DNA of 37,234 bases, from positions 1 to 37,234 of the forward strand of contig NZ_JAHKRN010000068.1 in assembly GCF_019396385.1 (NCBI RefSeq), read 5' to 3'. The notes below the pieces were generated by a model that was not told the origin of the DNA, ran no database searches, and saw only the letters and a list, made by a program, of their open reading frames with translations. This stretch comes from Nonomuraea harbinensis (GTDB lineage Bacteria; Actinomycetota; Actinomycetes; Streptosporangiales; Streptosporangiaceae). Of the stretch, positions 14,531 through 24,480 are shown in pieces; position 1 is the first letter of the stretch; each line of letters starts with the position of its first letter. Both the position numbers and the translations under genes were made by a program.

Positions 14531-16036
14531 CTATTCCAATCCCCGCTCCCCGTACCATCCGGCGAGCTTGCCGCGGCGGCTGACGGCGCGTAACCGGTGT
14601 TCGACCTGGTCACGGGTGGCGGCGGTGGTGACGAGCAGGATCTGGTCGTCGGCCCTGATCTGAGTGGTCTCGCCGGGTACGAACGACCTGCCGTCGCGCA
14701 CGATCAGCGTCACCTGGGCGTCGCGCGGCAGCCGCAGCTCGAAGATCTCCACCCCGTGCAGCCGTGACCCGGGCGGCACCGACACCTGCAGCAGGTCGGC
14801 GTTCAGCTCCTCCAGCGGAGCCGCCTCCACCTCCAGCTCGTGCGCCTCGACGGGTGTGGTCACCTTGAGCAGGCGGGCGGCCCACGGCAGCGTCGGCCCC
14901 TGGAGCAGGGTGAACACGATGACGATCACGAACACCTCGTTGAAGATGTCCTTGGAGCCCTCGACCCCGGCGGCCCACGGGATCGTGGCCAGCACGATCG
15001 GGATCGCGCCGCGCAGCCCCGCCCACGACAGGAAGGCCTGCTCCCGCCACGACACCCAGCCCTGCCCGAGCAGCCGCCCGAGCGCCGCGCTGACCAGCAC
15101 CGCGAGCGGCCGTGCCAGCACCACCATGACCGTGCCGGCGATGAGGCCGGGCACGATCGCCGACGACATCTCCATCGGGCTGGCCAGCAGGCCCAGCATC
15201 ACGAACAGCCCGATCTGCGCCAGCCACGCCATGCCCTCCGCGAACCCCCTGGTGGTGGCCCGGTGCGGCAGCTTCGAGTTGCCCAGGACGAGCGCGGTCA
15301 GGTAGATCGCGAGGAAGCCGGAGCCGTGCAGCAGCGCCCCTCCCGCGTACGAGAAGAGGGTGAGGCCCAGCACCGCGATCGGGTAGAGGCCCGAGACGGG
15401 CAGCGCGATGCGGCGCAGCGCGAACGCGCCCGCCGGGCCGATCGCCAGCCCGACGGCGGCGCCGATGGCCAGCTCGCTGCCGGTCTCGACGAGGAACGAG
15501 CCGAGATCGGGCGACGCGTGGACGGTGCCGCTCAGCAGCACCACGGCGAGCACCGTCGGGGCGTCGTTGAAGCCGGACTCCGCCTCCAGGATGCCCGCCA
15601 GCCGGGGCGGCAGGGGCAGCCGGCGCAGGACGGAGAACACCGCGGCGGCGTCCGTCGGCGCCAGCACCGCGCCGATGATCAGCGCGGTGATGGTGTCGAC
15701 GCCCAGCAGGTAGCGGACGGGGATGGCCACGGCCAGGATGCTGACCGCGACGCCGACCGTGGCCAGGATCAGCGCCAGCGGCACTGATCGGCGGACCTGA
15801 CTCCAGTTCGTGGTCAGGCCGCCCTCGGCCAGGATCACCGCGAGCGCCAGGAAGCCGATGTCCTTGGCCAGGCCGGGATCGGCGAACGGGATGCCGAACC
15901 CGGCGTCTCCCAGGACCAGCCCGAACCCGAGGAACAGCAGCAGACTGGGCAGCCCGCTGCGGTGCGCGACCCGTACCGAGATGACGGCGGCGATGACGAT
16001 GACAGCACTGACGAGGAGCCAGACATCCAGCGTCAT
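14531..16036 (-). CDS. CPA1-type potassium(sodium)/proton antiporter with C-terminal TrkA-C domain
   Basis: This 501-residue membrane protein has about 12 helices. The CPA signature region GFLALAVILAEGGLTTNWSQ and the conserved transport motif APTDAAAVFSVLRRLPLPP are followed by ESGFNDAPTVLAVVLL, as in NhaP2/CvrA proteins. After the last helix a cytoplasmic TrkA-C/RCK-like domain (about residues 410-490: LQVSVPPGSRLHG, FELRLPRDAQVTLIVRDG) should sense a ligand and gate transport. ATG 16036 is chosen over the upstream start at 16054 because GGGGG lies just before it. It exports K+ or Na+ in exchange for protons; which ion is not decidable here. It follows the cyclo-ligase by 24 nt. Confidence 0.88.
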   Translation of the reverse strand: MTLDVWLLVSAVIVIAAVISVRVAHRSGLPSLLLFLGFGLVLGDAGFGIPFADPGLAKDIGFLALAVILAEGGLTTNWSQVRRSVPLALILATVGVAVSILAVAIPVRYLLGVDTITALIIGAVLAPTDAAAVFSVLRRLPLPPRLAGILEAESGFNDAPTVLAVVLLSGTVHASPDLGSFLVETGSELAIGAAVGLAIGPAGAFALRRIALPVSGLYPIAVLGLTLFSYAGGALLHGSGFLAIYLTALVLGNSKLPHRATTRGFAEGMAWLAQIGLFVMLGLLASPMEMSSAIVPGLIAGTVMVVLARPLAVLVSAALGRLLGQGWVSWREQAFLSWAGLRGAIPIVLATIPWAAGVEGSKDIFNEVFVIVIVFTLLQGPTLPWAARLLKVTTPVEAHELEVEAAPLEELNADLLQVSVPPGSRLHGVEIFELRLPRDAQVTLIVRDGRSFVPGETTQIRADDQILLVTTAATRDQVEHRLRAVSRRGKLAGWYGERGLE

Positions 16037-16060
16037 CTGGCCCCCTTTGATCACCTGTGT

Positions 16061-16630
16061 CTAGGTAAGTTTAATTAGTCCCGAAGGTGTGATCGCAAAG
16101 CGGATGGCCCGATCGTGCGGTTCCGCCGGAATGTCGTCCCTGAGCTCACCCTCGTGCAGCGGTGCGACGGTCGGCACGTTCGGCCCGACCCGGGCCAGCG
16201 CCCGGTCGAACGAGCCGCCGCCGCGGCCCAGCCGCACCCCGGTGCGGCGGTCCACGGCCAGCGCGGGCGCGATCACCAGCGCGGCCGTGCGGATCGCGTC
16301 GACGCCGCGCCGCGTGTCGACCGGCTCCATCAGGCCGAACCGGCCCGGCGCCAGGGTGTCAGGCCCGTCGTACACCGCCCAGTCGAGGTCGTCGTCCTCG
16401 CGCAGGACCGGCAGCATCACGGTCGCGCCGTGCTTCCACAGCGCGAACACCAGCCCGTGCGTCCCGGGCTCGGCGCCGATCGACCAGTAGCAGGCGACCA
16501 GCCCGGCCATCTGGACCCAGGGCTGGTCGAGCAGGGTTTCGCGGACTTTGGTGGCGTTCGCGCGGAGCTGATCGGGGGTGAGCGAGGCGCGCGCCGCGAG
16601 CAGTTCCCGACGCAGGTGCGGCTTGTCCAC
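16061..16630 (-). CDS. 5-formyltetrahydrofolate cyclo-ligase
   Basis: This 189-residue protein starts at GTG 16630, preceded by GGAGG with a 5-nt gap. It has the family's KPHLRRELLAARASL start, a nucleotide-contact region (GATVMLPVLREDDDLDWAVYDG), the folate-binding FGLMEPVDTR segment and the Gly-rich phosphate loop GVRLGRGGGSFDRALAR. It converts 5-formyl-THF to 5,10-methenyl-THF using ATP, returning stored folate to one-carbon metabolism. It is divergent from galU with only 24 nt between start codons, so the two promoters must overlap. It heads a minus-strand run with the antiporter and the FmdB-like gene. Confidence 0.92.
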   Translation of the reverse strand: MDKPHLRRELLAARASLTPDQLRANATKVRETLLDQPWVQMAGLVACYWSIGAEPGTHGLVFALWKHGATVMLPVLREDDDLDWAVYDGPDTLAPGRFGLMEPVDTRRGVDAIRTAALVIAPALAVDRRTGVRLGRGGGSFDRALARVGPNVPTVAPLHEGELRDDIPAEPHDRAIRFAITPSGLIKLT

Positions 16631-16642
16631 AGGTACCTCCAC

Positions 16643-16648
16643 TAGGGT
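16643..16648 (+). promoter_or_regulatory. Probable -10 box of leaderless galU
   Basis: TAGGGT (TANNNT) lies 6 nt before the galU ATG at 16655, and no ribosome binding site separates them. Confidence 0.5.
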
Positions 16649-16654
16649 CTAGGC

Positions 16655-17543
<889 letters not shown>

Positions 17544-17557
<14 letters not shown>

Positions 17558-18727
17558 CGCGCACCTGGCCGACATCCTCGCCACGGTGCGCCCGCTCGCG
17601 CCGCTGGAGCTGGAGCTGGAGCAGGCCCTCGGCGCCACGCTCGCGGAGGAGATCACCTCCCCGGTGCCGCTCCCGCCGTTCGCCAACTCCGCCATGGACG
17701 GATATGCCGTACGAGCGAGCGACATCGCGGACGCGCCGGTCACGCTGCCGGTGATCGACGACGTGGCGGCCGGGGCCGGCGAACTGCTCGCCGTCGGCCC
17801 CGGCCACGCCGTCCGCATCATGACCGGCGGCCCGATGCCCTCAGGGGCCGACACCGTGGTGCCCGTCGAGCTGACCGACGGCGGCACCGTCCAGGTCCGC
17901 ATCGACGAGACCGTGCGGGAGGGCAACGCCATCCGCCTGGCCGGCGAGGACGTGCAGGCCGGCGCGGTCGTGCTCAAGCCCGGCACCGTCATCGGCCCCG
18001 CCCAGCTCGGCATCATCGCCGGCGTCGGCCGCCGCCGCGTCCTGGCCCGGCCCAGGCCGCGCGTCGTCGTGCTCGCGACCGGCGCCGAGCTGATCGAGCC
18101 GGGGCTGCCGCTCGGCCCCGGCCAGATCTGGGACTCCAACAGCTTCACGCTCACCGCCGCCGCCCGCTCCGCCGGCGCCGACGGCTTCCGCGCCCCCACC
18201 GTGGGCGACGACCCGGCCGCGTTCCTGGAGCGTCTCGACGCCCAGCTCGTCCGCGCCGACGCCGTCGTGACCAGCGGCGGGGTGTCCATGGGCGCGTACG
18301 AGCCGGTCAAGGAAGCCCTCGGCCCGCTCGGCACCGTACGGTTCGACAAGGTCGCCATGCAGCCCGGCATGCCCCAGGGGTTCGGCACCGTCGGCGACGA
18401 CCAGGTGCCGATCTTCGCGCTGCCCGGCAACCCCGTCTCGTCGTTCGTGTCGTTCACGCTCTTCGTCCGGCCCGCGCTCGACAAGATGCGCGGCCTCCCG
18501 GCGGGGCCGCCCGCCACCGTCACCGTCCGCACGACGGCGTCGCTGCGTTCCCCGGCCGGCAAAAGGTCGTTCCTGCGTGGCATGCTCGGTTCCGACGGCT
18601 CCGTCGCCCCCGTGCACGGCCAGGGATCACACCAGCTCGCCGCCCTGGCCTCCGCCAACGCGCTCATCGTGGTGCCGGAGGACGTGACCGAGGTGCCCGC
18701 CGGCGAGCAGGTGGAGGTGATCAGGCT

Positions 18728-18731
<4 letters not shown>
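17544..18731 (+). CDS. moeA: Molybdopterin molybdenumtransferase (MoeA/Glp)
   Basis: This 395-residue protein has MoeA landmarks: the N-terminal PLPPFANSAMDGYAVRASDI, VRIMTGGPMPSGADTVVPVE, the MPT-binding fold with LATGAELIEPG and TSGGVSMGAYEPVKEAL, and PIFALPGNPVSSFVSFTLFV, then a C-terminal domain IV. It inserts molybdate into adenylylated molybdopterin, the last step of cofactor synthesis, using the product of the MogA-type protein two genes downstream. Its start lies inside the galU 3' end (14-nt overlap) and its stop overlaps moaC by 4 nt. Confidence 0.93.
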
Positions 18732-19194
<463 letters not shown>

Positions 19195-19198
<4 letters not shown>

Positions 19199-19671
19199 TC
19201 AGGGCGCTGGTGGTGACGGTGTCGAACCGGGCGTCCGCCGGGATTTATGCCGATAAGTCAGGACCGCTCCTGGTTTCCCTGCTCACCGAGGCCGGCTGCA
19301 CCGTCGAGGGCCCGGTGGTCGTCCCCGACGGCGACCCCGTCGAGGCCGCCCTGCGCGACGGCGTCGCCCAGGAGTACGACGTGATCGTCACGACCGGCGG
19401 CACCGGCCTCACCCCCACCGACCTGACCCCCGAGATGACCGCCCGCGTGATCACCCGGGAGATCCCCGGCATCGCCGAGACCATCCGCGCCGCCAACCGC
19501 GACCAGGTGCCCACCGCGATCCTCTCCCGCGGCCTCGCCGGCCAGGCAGGCCACACCCTCATCGTCAACCTGCCCGGCTCCAGCGGAGGCGTACGCGACG
19601 GCGTCGCCGTGCTCGCCCCCGTGCTCAAGCACGCCGTCGACCAGATCCGCGGCGGCGACCACCCACGCTGA
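19195..19671 (+). CDS. mogA: MogA/MoaB-family molybdopterin adenylyltransferase
   Basis: This 158-residue protein starts at GTG 19195, in a four-base overlap with moaC; a longer frame back to 18952 lies inside moaC and is rejected. It carries VVTVSNRASAGIYADKSGPLLVSLL, YDVIVTTGGTGLTPTDLTPE (the MPT-binding TTGGTG loop) and VNLPGSSGGVRDGVAVLAP. It activates molybdopterin by adenylylation before MoeA inserts molybdenum. MogA and MoaB share this fold; I chose the functional name from the moeA-moaC context. Confidence 0.9.
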
Positions 19672-19722
19672 CCTCAGATGCGCCACCAGACCCGTGGCGG
19701 CATCGCGCCGAATCGGGGGATG

Positions 19723-20355
19723 ATGTCAGATGTGGATCGACTACGCGGCTGGCCTGCGACGCTGACCGAGGGCCCGGTGTCCCTCAGGCCGCTCCGGCTG
19801 AGCGACGTACGCGTCTGGCGCGACACCCGGGTGCGCAACGCCGACTGGCTGCGCCCCTGGGAGCCGAGCAACCCCGAGACACCGCTCTTCCGCACCGGGC
19901 TCGGCCCGTACATCACCATGGTCGCCACCCTGCGCCGCGAGGCCCGGCAGGGCCTCGCCCTGCCCTGGGTGGTCACCTACCGCGGCCGCTTCGCCGGGCA
20001 GCTCACCATCGGCGCCATCGTCTGGGGCTCGGCCCGATCCGCCCAGGTCGGCTACTGGATCGACGGCGCGCTCGCAGGCCGCGGCATCACACCGACCGCC
20101 CTCGCCATGGCCGTCGACCACTGCTTCTTCACCACCGGCCTGCACCGGATCGAGGCGAACATCCGCCCCGAGAACCAAGCCAGCCGTAGAGTGGTTGAGA
20201 AACTGGGCTTCCGGGAAGAAGGCATTCGGCGTCGCCAACTCCACATCGACGGAGCCTGGCGCGACCACATCTGCTACGCGCTGACCGCGGAGGACGTCCC
20301 CGGCGGCCTGCTCGTACAGTGGCGTCGCGCCCGGTCGTCCGTGGAAGAGGTTTGA
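19723..20355 (+). CDS. GNAT N-acetyltransferase (RimJ/RimL-like)
   Basis: This 210-residue protein begins GWPATLTEGPVSLRPLRLSD after the start, the usual RimJ-like N-terminus, with WLRPWEPSNPE, then the acetyl-CoA binding segment VGYWIDGALAGRGITPTALAMAVDH and the C-terminal IRPENQASRRVVEKLGFREEG. It should acetylate a protein N-terminus or small amine; the substrate is unknown. Start choice is uncertain among ATG 19720, ATG 19723 and GTG 19732, because the only purine run (GGGGG, 19715-19719) sits unusually close. It follows mogA by about 50 nt and precedes the SepX-like gene, a common order in actinomycetes. Confidence 0.82.
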   Translation: MSDVDRLRGWPATLTEGPVSLRPLRLSDVRVWRDTRVRNADWLRPWEPSNPETPLFRTGLGPYITMVATLRREARQGLALPWVVTYRGRFAGQLTIGAIVWGSARSAQVGYWIDGALAGRGITPTALAMAVDHCFFTTGLHRIEANIRPENQASRRVVEKLGFREEGIRRRQLHIDGAWRDHICYALTAEDVPGGLLVQWRRARSSVEEV

Positions 20356-20431
20356 CGATCTCGCGACACACCGCATCGAATGCTCGTCAATCAGTGACAC
20401 GCGGTCTTACGGTGCGTGACGTGAGCACAAT

Positions 20432-20460
20432 GAGAACGCCCGACGCACCGAGGCGTTCTC
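20432..20460 (+). terminator. Stem-loop between the acetyltransferase and SepX-like genes
   Basis: A perfect 9-bp inverted repeat (GAGAACGCC at 20432-20440, GGCGTTCTC at 20452-20460) has an 11-nt loop. No T-run follows, so it may be a weak terminator or an mRNA-processing hairpin ahead of the next gene. Confidence 0.5.
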
Positions 20461-20479
20461 GTGCTGCCCGGAGGTGCCT

Positions 20480-21043
20480 GTGAGCGGTGCTCTCCTCTAC
20501 CTCGCCATCGTCATCATGTGGCTCTGCGTGCTGGTGCCCATGTGGCTGCGCCGGGACAAATCCAACCTCGCCGAACTGGCCGAACTCGAAGAGCACTACA
20601 CCGGCGAACACCAGATCCCCGACCTCACCACCGCGCCCGACGAGGAGCCGGTGGAGACCGAACGCGTCGACCCGCGCCAGTTCCGTTACCGGCGGCGGGC
20701 GATCATCGTAGCGCGCCGGCGGCGGTTGCTGTTCTTCACCATCCTGCTGGTGGTGGCCTCGGTGGTCACGGCCTCGGTCCAGATGATCCCCTGGTGGGGC
20801 GTCGCCCCGTCCGGCGCCGTCATGCTGCTCTACCTCGTGTTCCTGCGCATCGCCGTCAAGGTCGACCGCGAACGCCGCCAGCGCGCCCTCCAGGCCCGCG
20901 AGCGCACCCGCCGCATCCGCGCCCGCCGCCGCGCCGAGGAACTCGCGGCCAGGGAGGCAGAGGTCATCGAGTTCACGGGGGCGCAGGGGGATGTTCTCTT
21001 CGACCAGTACGCCGAACCGCCTCGGCGAGCGGTGGGTGACTGA
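20480..21043 (+). CDS. SepX/GlpR-like actinobacterial membrane protein
   Basis: This 187-residue protein starts at GTG 20480, five bases after GGAGG (20470-20474). An N-terminal membrane helix (LLYLAIVIMWLCVLVPMWLRR) matches the start of SepX/GlpR, a divisome membrane protein of Streptomyces. Two further helices lie in the middle (LLFFTILLVVASVVTASVQM and AVMLLYLVFLRIAV). The C-terminal third is a basic Arg/Glu/Ala coiled coil. The place after a rimJ-like gene and before a tRNA also fits. Names beyond the N-terminal match are inferred; SepX proteins are often longer. Confidence 0.6.
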   Translation: MSGALLYLAIVIMWLCVLVPMWLRRDKSNLAELAELEEHYTGEHQIPDLTTAPDEEPVETERVDPRQFRYRRRAIIVARRRRLLFFTILLVVASVVTASVQMIPWWGVAPSGAVMLLYLVFLRIAVKVDRERRQRALQARERTRRIRARRRAEELAAREAEVIEFTGAQGDVLFDQYAEPPRRAVGD

Positions 21044-21093
21044 ATACTGTGGCGCGAGGACCCTCGGTTGTTTGCTAATCTGGTCGAGGTCTT

Positions 21094-21167
21094 GGGGATG
21101 TAGCGCAGTCCGGTAGCGCACTTCGTTCGCATCGAAGGGGTCAGGGGTTCGAATCCCCTCATCTCCA
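21094..21167 (+). tRNA. tRNA-Ala (anticodon CGC)
   Basis: This 74-nt cloverleaf has acceptor GGGGATG paired with CATCTCC, D-arm GCGCAGTCCGGTAGCGC, and anticodon stem CTTCG/CGAAG around the loop TTCGCAT (anticodon CGC at 21128-21130, reading GCG). The T-arm carries GGGGTTCGAATCCCC. The next bases are CCC, so CCA is not encoded. Its 3' end opens directly into the accessory region and a copy of the dispersed hairpin repeat. Confidence 0.93.
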
Positions 21168-21173
21168 CCCAGG

Positions 21174-21280
21174 GTCGTTCTTGAAACGGCCGGACTGAAG
21201 TTGACGGGATCCCGTCTGATCATCGCGATCGGGCGGGATCTCGTCGTTTCAGGAGTTCCGAGCCTGGTTCTGCCGGGGTG
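21174..21280. repeat. Dispersed hairpin repeat, copy 1 (solo, behind tRNA-Ala)
   Basis: This copy shares about 100 bp with copies at 24367-24480 and 31570-31690. The core is a 15-bp stem with a TCG loop (21208-21222 with 21226-21240), here with G-T pairs where copy 3 has perfect pairing. It is flanked by CGGACTGAAGTTGACG and TCGTCGTTTCAGGAGTT. The other two copies lie at the 3' end of a DDE transposase, so this is probably a solo end of the same element. It also lies at the convergent 3' end of the response regulator gene and could act as a bidirectional terminator. Confidence 0.65.
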
Positions 21281-21333
21281 GAGGTCCGGCGTTCGCCCGG
21301 ACGGCTCCTCTACCGTCGAGTCGGTGGGCGCGA

Positions 21334-21963
21334 TCAGGGCTCGGCCCTGCCGGTCGCCCATGCCCAGGCCGCGATGGCGACGCGGTTTCTGGCGCCGGTC
21401 TTACGCTGGATGGCAGCTATGTGGTTCTTCACCGTGCCCGCGGAGAGGAAGAGTTCCGCGGCGATCTCGGCGTTGGTCTTGCCGTGCGCGACCAGCGCCA
21501 CGATGTCATCTTCCCGCTCGGTGAGTACGACGTTCGGTGTCTCGTGCGGTAGGCCGTGGTGGCGCAGCAGTCGGATGGTGAGCTGCGGGCTGATGAGCAT
21601 GTCGCCGTTCGTCGCGGCCCTGATGGCTTCGATGAGCAAGGTGGGGCCGGAGCGTTTGAGGATGAATCCAGAGGCGCCGTGCCGCAGTGCCGCGTGGACG
21701 TACTCGTCGAGCCCGAAGGTGGTGACGATCACCACGTGGATGTCGGTGTCGGCAAGGGCACGGGCTACCTCGATGCCGTCGGCTCCGGGCATCCGGATGT
21801 CGGCGAGCACGACGTCCGGTCTGATCGTCCTGGCGGTGTGGATCGCGGTGCGTCCGTCGGCGGCCTCGGCCACGACCGTCATGTCGGGCTGGGCGTCGAG
21901 GATCATGCGGAAGGCGCTTCGAATGCCTTCCTGGTCGTCGGCGATGAGGATGCGGGTGGACAC
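21334..21963 (-). CDS. NarL/FixJ-family response regulator
   Basis: This 209-residue protein starts at GTG 21963 (VSTRILIADDQEG). The receiver domain has the acidic DD pair at the N-terminus, the phospho-acceptor Asp in DVVLADIRMPG and a conserved VTTFG switch Thr and Lys in FILKRSG. The C-terminal LuxR-type helix-turn-helix reads LTEREDDIVALVAHGKTNAEIAAELFLSAGTVKNH. It is encoded 3' of, and overlapping by 61 nt, the histidine kinase gene, so it is the cognate partner. Its likely target is the palindrome pair at 23047-23092. Confidence 0.93.
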   Translation of the reverse strand: MSTRILIADDQEGIRSAFRMILDAQPDMTVVAEAADGRTAIHTARTIRPDVVLADIRMPGADGIEVARALADTDIHVVIVTTFGLDEYVHAALRHGASGFILKRSGPTLLIEAIRAATNGDMLISPQLTIRLLRHHGLPHETPNVVLTEREDDIVALVAHGKTNAEIAAELFLSAGTVKNHIAAIQRKTGARNRVAIAAWAWATGRAEP

Positions 21964-23009
21964 TCCGGCGATTGTGCCACTGGCAGGCGCGCGGTCAGCG
22001 ACCACCCATCCGGTACGGCCTGCGTGACCAGTTCACCGCCCTGCGCCTGGACCAGCGCGGTCAGGCCGGGCAGGCCGTACCCGCCGCGCCGGCCGCTTCG
22101 CGCTCGTGTCACGCCGTCGTTGGTCATCGTGATCTCCAGTAGACCTCCTCCGGCGCTGATGCCCAGGTCGACGCGGCTGGCCTGGGGAGCATGCCGCCGG
22201 ACGTTGGTGAGTCCTTCGATGACGATCCGGTAGGCCAGGACCGCGGTCTCCGCCGGGACCGCTACCTGCGGGTCCATGCGCAGGCGGACCGGCGCGGGGC
22301 CGGCGGCGGAGAAACGTTCGGCTGCCTCGCGGATGCCGCTGAGGTCACCAGTGGAGATGAGGGGCCGGTCGTGGTGCAGCGTGTCCAGGGTACGGTCCAG
22401 CATCGACATGGCGCGCTGGCCTGCGGCTTCGACGCGTTCGAGCGCCCGCAGCGGATCGCCCACGACCCTGCCCGCCTGGGCGTGCGCCACCATTTCGCTG
22501 ATGTCGTGGGCGACGAAGTCGTGCAGGTCTCTGGCCAGCTGAAGCCGTAATGCGGTGCGGGTGTCGGCCACGGCGCGGGACTGCCGTACCTCGAGAGAAC
22601 GCAGGTAACCCCCGACAACGGCGGCCAGGAGCGCGCCCAACCCCCAGAACAGGCACGCGCCCAGCGCTTCCAGCGGCGAGGCGGGGGCGAAGAAGCGCAG
22701 CAGCCAGGTGGCCGAGGCCAGGCCCGCCGCCGGCGCGGTCACCGCTGCCCGCCGTGCCGACACGCGTCGGACGATCAGGCCGGCCAGCGTCATGAGTGCC
22801 AGACTCTCGATCATCCCCAATGCGGCGGCGCCCGGCTCGGGCTGCACAATGCCGATGACGTGAGCCAGCGTGACGGCCAGCGACCCGGCCGCGGCCACGC
22901 AGGTCAGCGCAGGCAGACGCGGCTCGAGCGACGACCGCGACAGCGCTGCCGCCGCCACTGCGACGGGAACCAGCAGCGATATCGACACGACAATCCACAT
23001 CCAGCTCAC
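21903..23009 (-). CDS. NarL-type sensor histidine kinase (HisKA_3)
   Basis: This 368-residue kinase has about four to six membrane helices in residues 1-135, a dimerisation helix with the phospho-His in LARDLHDFVAHDIS (His about 163), and an HATPase domain with the N-box VIEGLTNVRRHAPQ and the G-box RRGGYGLPGLTALVQAQGGEL. With little extracytoplasmic sequence, it probably senses a membrane signal. GTG 23009 is chosen because TATCGT (complement of 23017-23022) lies 7 nt before it, suggesting a leaderless message. The last ~20 codons overlap the response regulator start, an unusually long overlap for this pair type. It is divergent from a membrane protein. Confidence 0.9.
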   Translation of the reverse strand: MSWMWIVVSISLLVPVAVAAAALSRSSLEPRLPALTCVAAAGSLAVTLAHVIGIVQPEPGAAALGMIESLALMTLAGLIVRRVSARRAAVTAPAAGLASATWLLRFFAPASPLEALGACLFWGLGALLAAVVGGYLRSLEVRQSRAVADTRTALRLQLARDLHDFVAHDISEMVAHAQAGRVVGDPLRALERVEAAGQRAMSMLDRTLDTLHHDRPLISTGDLSGIREAAERFSAAGPAPVRLRMDPQVAVPAETAVLAYRIVIEGLTNVRRHAPQASRVDLGISAGGGLLEITMTNDGVTRARSGRRGGYGLPGLTALVQAQGGELVTQAVPDGWSLTARLPVAQSPECPPASSSPTTRKAFEAPSA

Positions 23010-23016
23010 CGGACCG

Positions 23017-23022
23017 ACGATA
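23017..23022 (-). promoter_or_regulatory. Probable -10 box of the leaderless kinase gene
   Basis: On the minus strand the sequence is TATCGT, 7 nt before GTG 23009, with no ribosome binding site. Confidence 0.45.
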
Positions 23023-23046
23023 CGTCCACCGTGAAACCGGCCACGG

Positions 23047-23092
23047 GTGCCGAACGGCACCTGTGGCGATGGCCGGAGGTGCCGAACGGCAT
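23047..23092. promoter_or_regulatory. Paired palindromic boxes in the kinase/membrane-protein divergent region
   Basis: GTGCCGAACGGCAC (23047-23060, perfect 6-bp arms around AA) and GTGCCGAACGGCAT (23079-23092) are 32 bp apart, about three helical turns. Both sit inside an 18-bp direct repeat with 17 matches. They lie between the minus-strand kinase start (23009) and the plus-strand start at 23130, where a NarL-type regulator dimer would be expected to bind. Confidence 0.65.
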
Positions 23093-23129
23093 CTGGTCCG
23101 CAGGTCTGCCGCCCGGCGACGCTGATCAC

Positions 23130-24212
23130 ATGAGAACCATCACTTCTGTCTGGCGCGGCTACGCGGCGGCACTGTGGGCGCTGGCCTATGGTGCTCTCGG
23201 GTCGGCGTGGGCGCTCGGCCTGCCAGGCTTCCCCTGGGGTGCCTCCGATCCCGACCCGGACGGGGCGCTGTCCATCCTGGCCGGGACGACGCCGCGCTTC
23301 GGTTGGTGGATTGCCGCCTTCGGCCTGCTCACCGCGGCGACGGCGCTGGCGCTCACCCGCAGGAGCGATCGTCGTGCTCCGTTGTTCCTGGCGTGGCCGA
23401 TCGCCGTGAGCCTGGTCCTGGTGGTTCCCGACTCGCGGCTGATGATGGGCGTCGCCTACACGCCGCTGCTGCTGGTGGCACCGCTCTTCGGCTGGAGCCT
23501 GGGCGGCGCCACCTTCGCCGATGCCTGGCCATGGCCCGTCCTGAACCAGCTTCTCTGCGTGCTGGGCGGACTGCTGCTGGCCGCCACGGCGCTGGCGTAC
23601 GGCCGTAGCCAGGCCCGCACGCGTTGGTTCACCCCGCAGCGGGGCCGCACAGCCGTGTACGTGGCCGTCGTGGTGCCTCTGGTGTACTGCGCCACCCGGT
23701 GGGCGTGGGCGTTCGGCATCCCGCTCGGAGTGAGCCCGGAGTTCCTGGCCGAAGGCGAGGACGGCCTGTGGCTGGCGGGTGCCTACCTGGCGACCTTCGG
23801 CGCGTTCGGCGGCGTGCTCACCCTCGGGCTCACTCAGCGATGGGGGGAGATCTTCCCCCGTTGGATTCCCGGCCTGCGCGGCAGGCGGGTACCGCCCCTG
23901 CTGGCGGTCATCCCTGCCGGGTTCGTCGCGATCATCATTGCCGTGGCCGGACTGACGTACATCCGCTGGACGATCGCAGGCCGGTTCGCCCTGTCCGAAT
24001 GGGGTGCCTGGCTGCCGGAGTGCTTCTGGCCGATCTGGGGTGCCGCACTGGCCACCGCCACCGTCTCCTACCATCTGCGCCGCAAGGACGACGCAAATGC
24101 GGTGGATGTCGGCGCTGGTCGCCGACGTGAGGCCCCAGCAGAAGGTGATCGCGCTGCCAGGGCCCGGCGGACCTCGGCGCGCACCGCCGGTAACCGCTCG
24201 GGCGGGATGTGA
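23130..24212 (+). CDS. Polytopic membrane protein divergent from the two-component system
   Basis: This 360-residue protein has about eight hydrophobic segments, for example AALWALAYGALGSAWALGLP, WWIAAFGLLTAATALAL, PIAVSLVLVV, LLCVLGGLLLAATALAYG, LWLAGAYLATFGAFGGVLTLGL and VIPAGFVAIIIAVAGLTYI. A basic Ala/Arg-rich cytoplasmic tail follows. I do not recognise a transporter signature. The ATG at 23130 has neither a good ribosome binding site nor a clear TANNNT box, so the start is uncertain. The divergent pairing with a NarL-type system across two palindromes suggests it is the regulated output, perhaps a membrane-stress or antibiotic-response protein. Confidence 0.75.
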   Translation: MRTITSVWRGYAAALWALAYGALGSAWALGLPGFPWGASDPDPDGALSILAGTTPRFGWWIAAFGLLTAATALALTRRSDRRAPLFLAWPIAVSLVLVVPDSRLMMGVAYTPLLLVAPLFGWSLGGATFADAWPWPVLNQLLCVLGGLLLAATALAYGRSQARTRWFTPQRGRTAVYVAVVVPLVYCATRWAWAFGIPLGVSPEFLAEGEDGLWLAGAYLATFGAFGGVLTLGLTQRWGEIFPRWIPGLRGRRVPPLLAVIPAGFVAIIIAVAGLTYIRWTIAGRFALSEWGAWLPECFWPIWGAALATATVSYHLRRKDDANAVDVGAGRRREAPAEGDRAARARRTSARTAGNRSGGM

Positions 24213-24279
24213 TAGGTCGACTACGAGGCGAGGATGCCGCTTGCCTCCCCCCGGACTGGCCTCGGCCGTCGATGGAGGT

Positions 24280-24366
24280 GGGAAACGATCAGTCGAGCTT
24301 TGGGAAGCGATCTAGAACCGCCCCCCTTTAGCGCAGGTCACACGTACTCGTGAACAGCCCACCAGG
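24280..24366 (+). repeat. Box/tag intergenic repeat R1
   Basis: GGGAAACGATC at 24280-24290 and GGGAAGCGATCT at 24302-24313 have starts 22 bp apart. An 18-bp gap is followed by a 35-bp tag at 24332-24366 containing ACTCGTGAACAGCCCACC. It lies 67 nt past the membrane protein stop and runs straight into GGCCGT-loop-ACGGCC and hairpin repeat copy 2. Confidence 0.75.
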
Positions 24367-24480
24367 GGCCGTTCATGAGACGGCCGGACTGAAGTTGACG
24401 GGATCCCGTCTGATCATCGCGATCGGGCGGGATCTCGTCGTTTCAGGGGTTTCCGAATCGGGTTCGTCCCGGTTTGGGGG
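24367..24480. repeat. Dispersed hairpin repeat, copy 2
   Basis: The same unit as at 21174 and 31570. The stem is 24402-24416 with 24420-24434 around a TCG loop. It is the outer end of the interrupted DDE-transposase remnant that continues past the IS3-family insertion. Confidence 0.7.
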
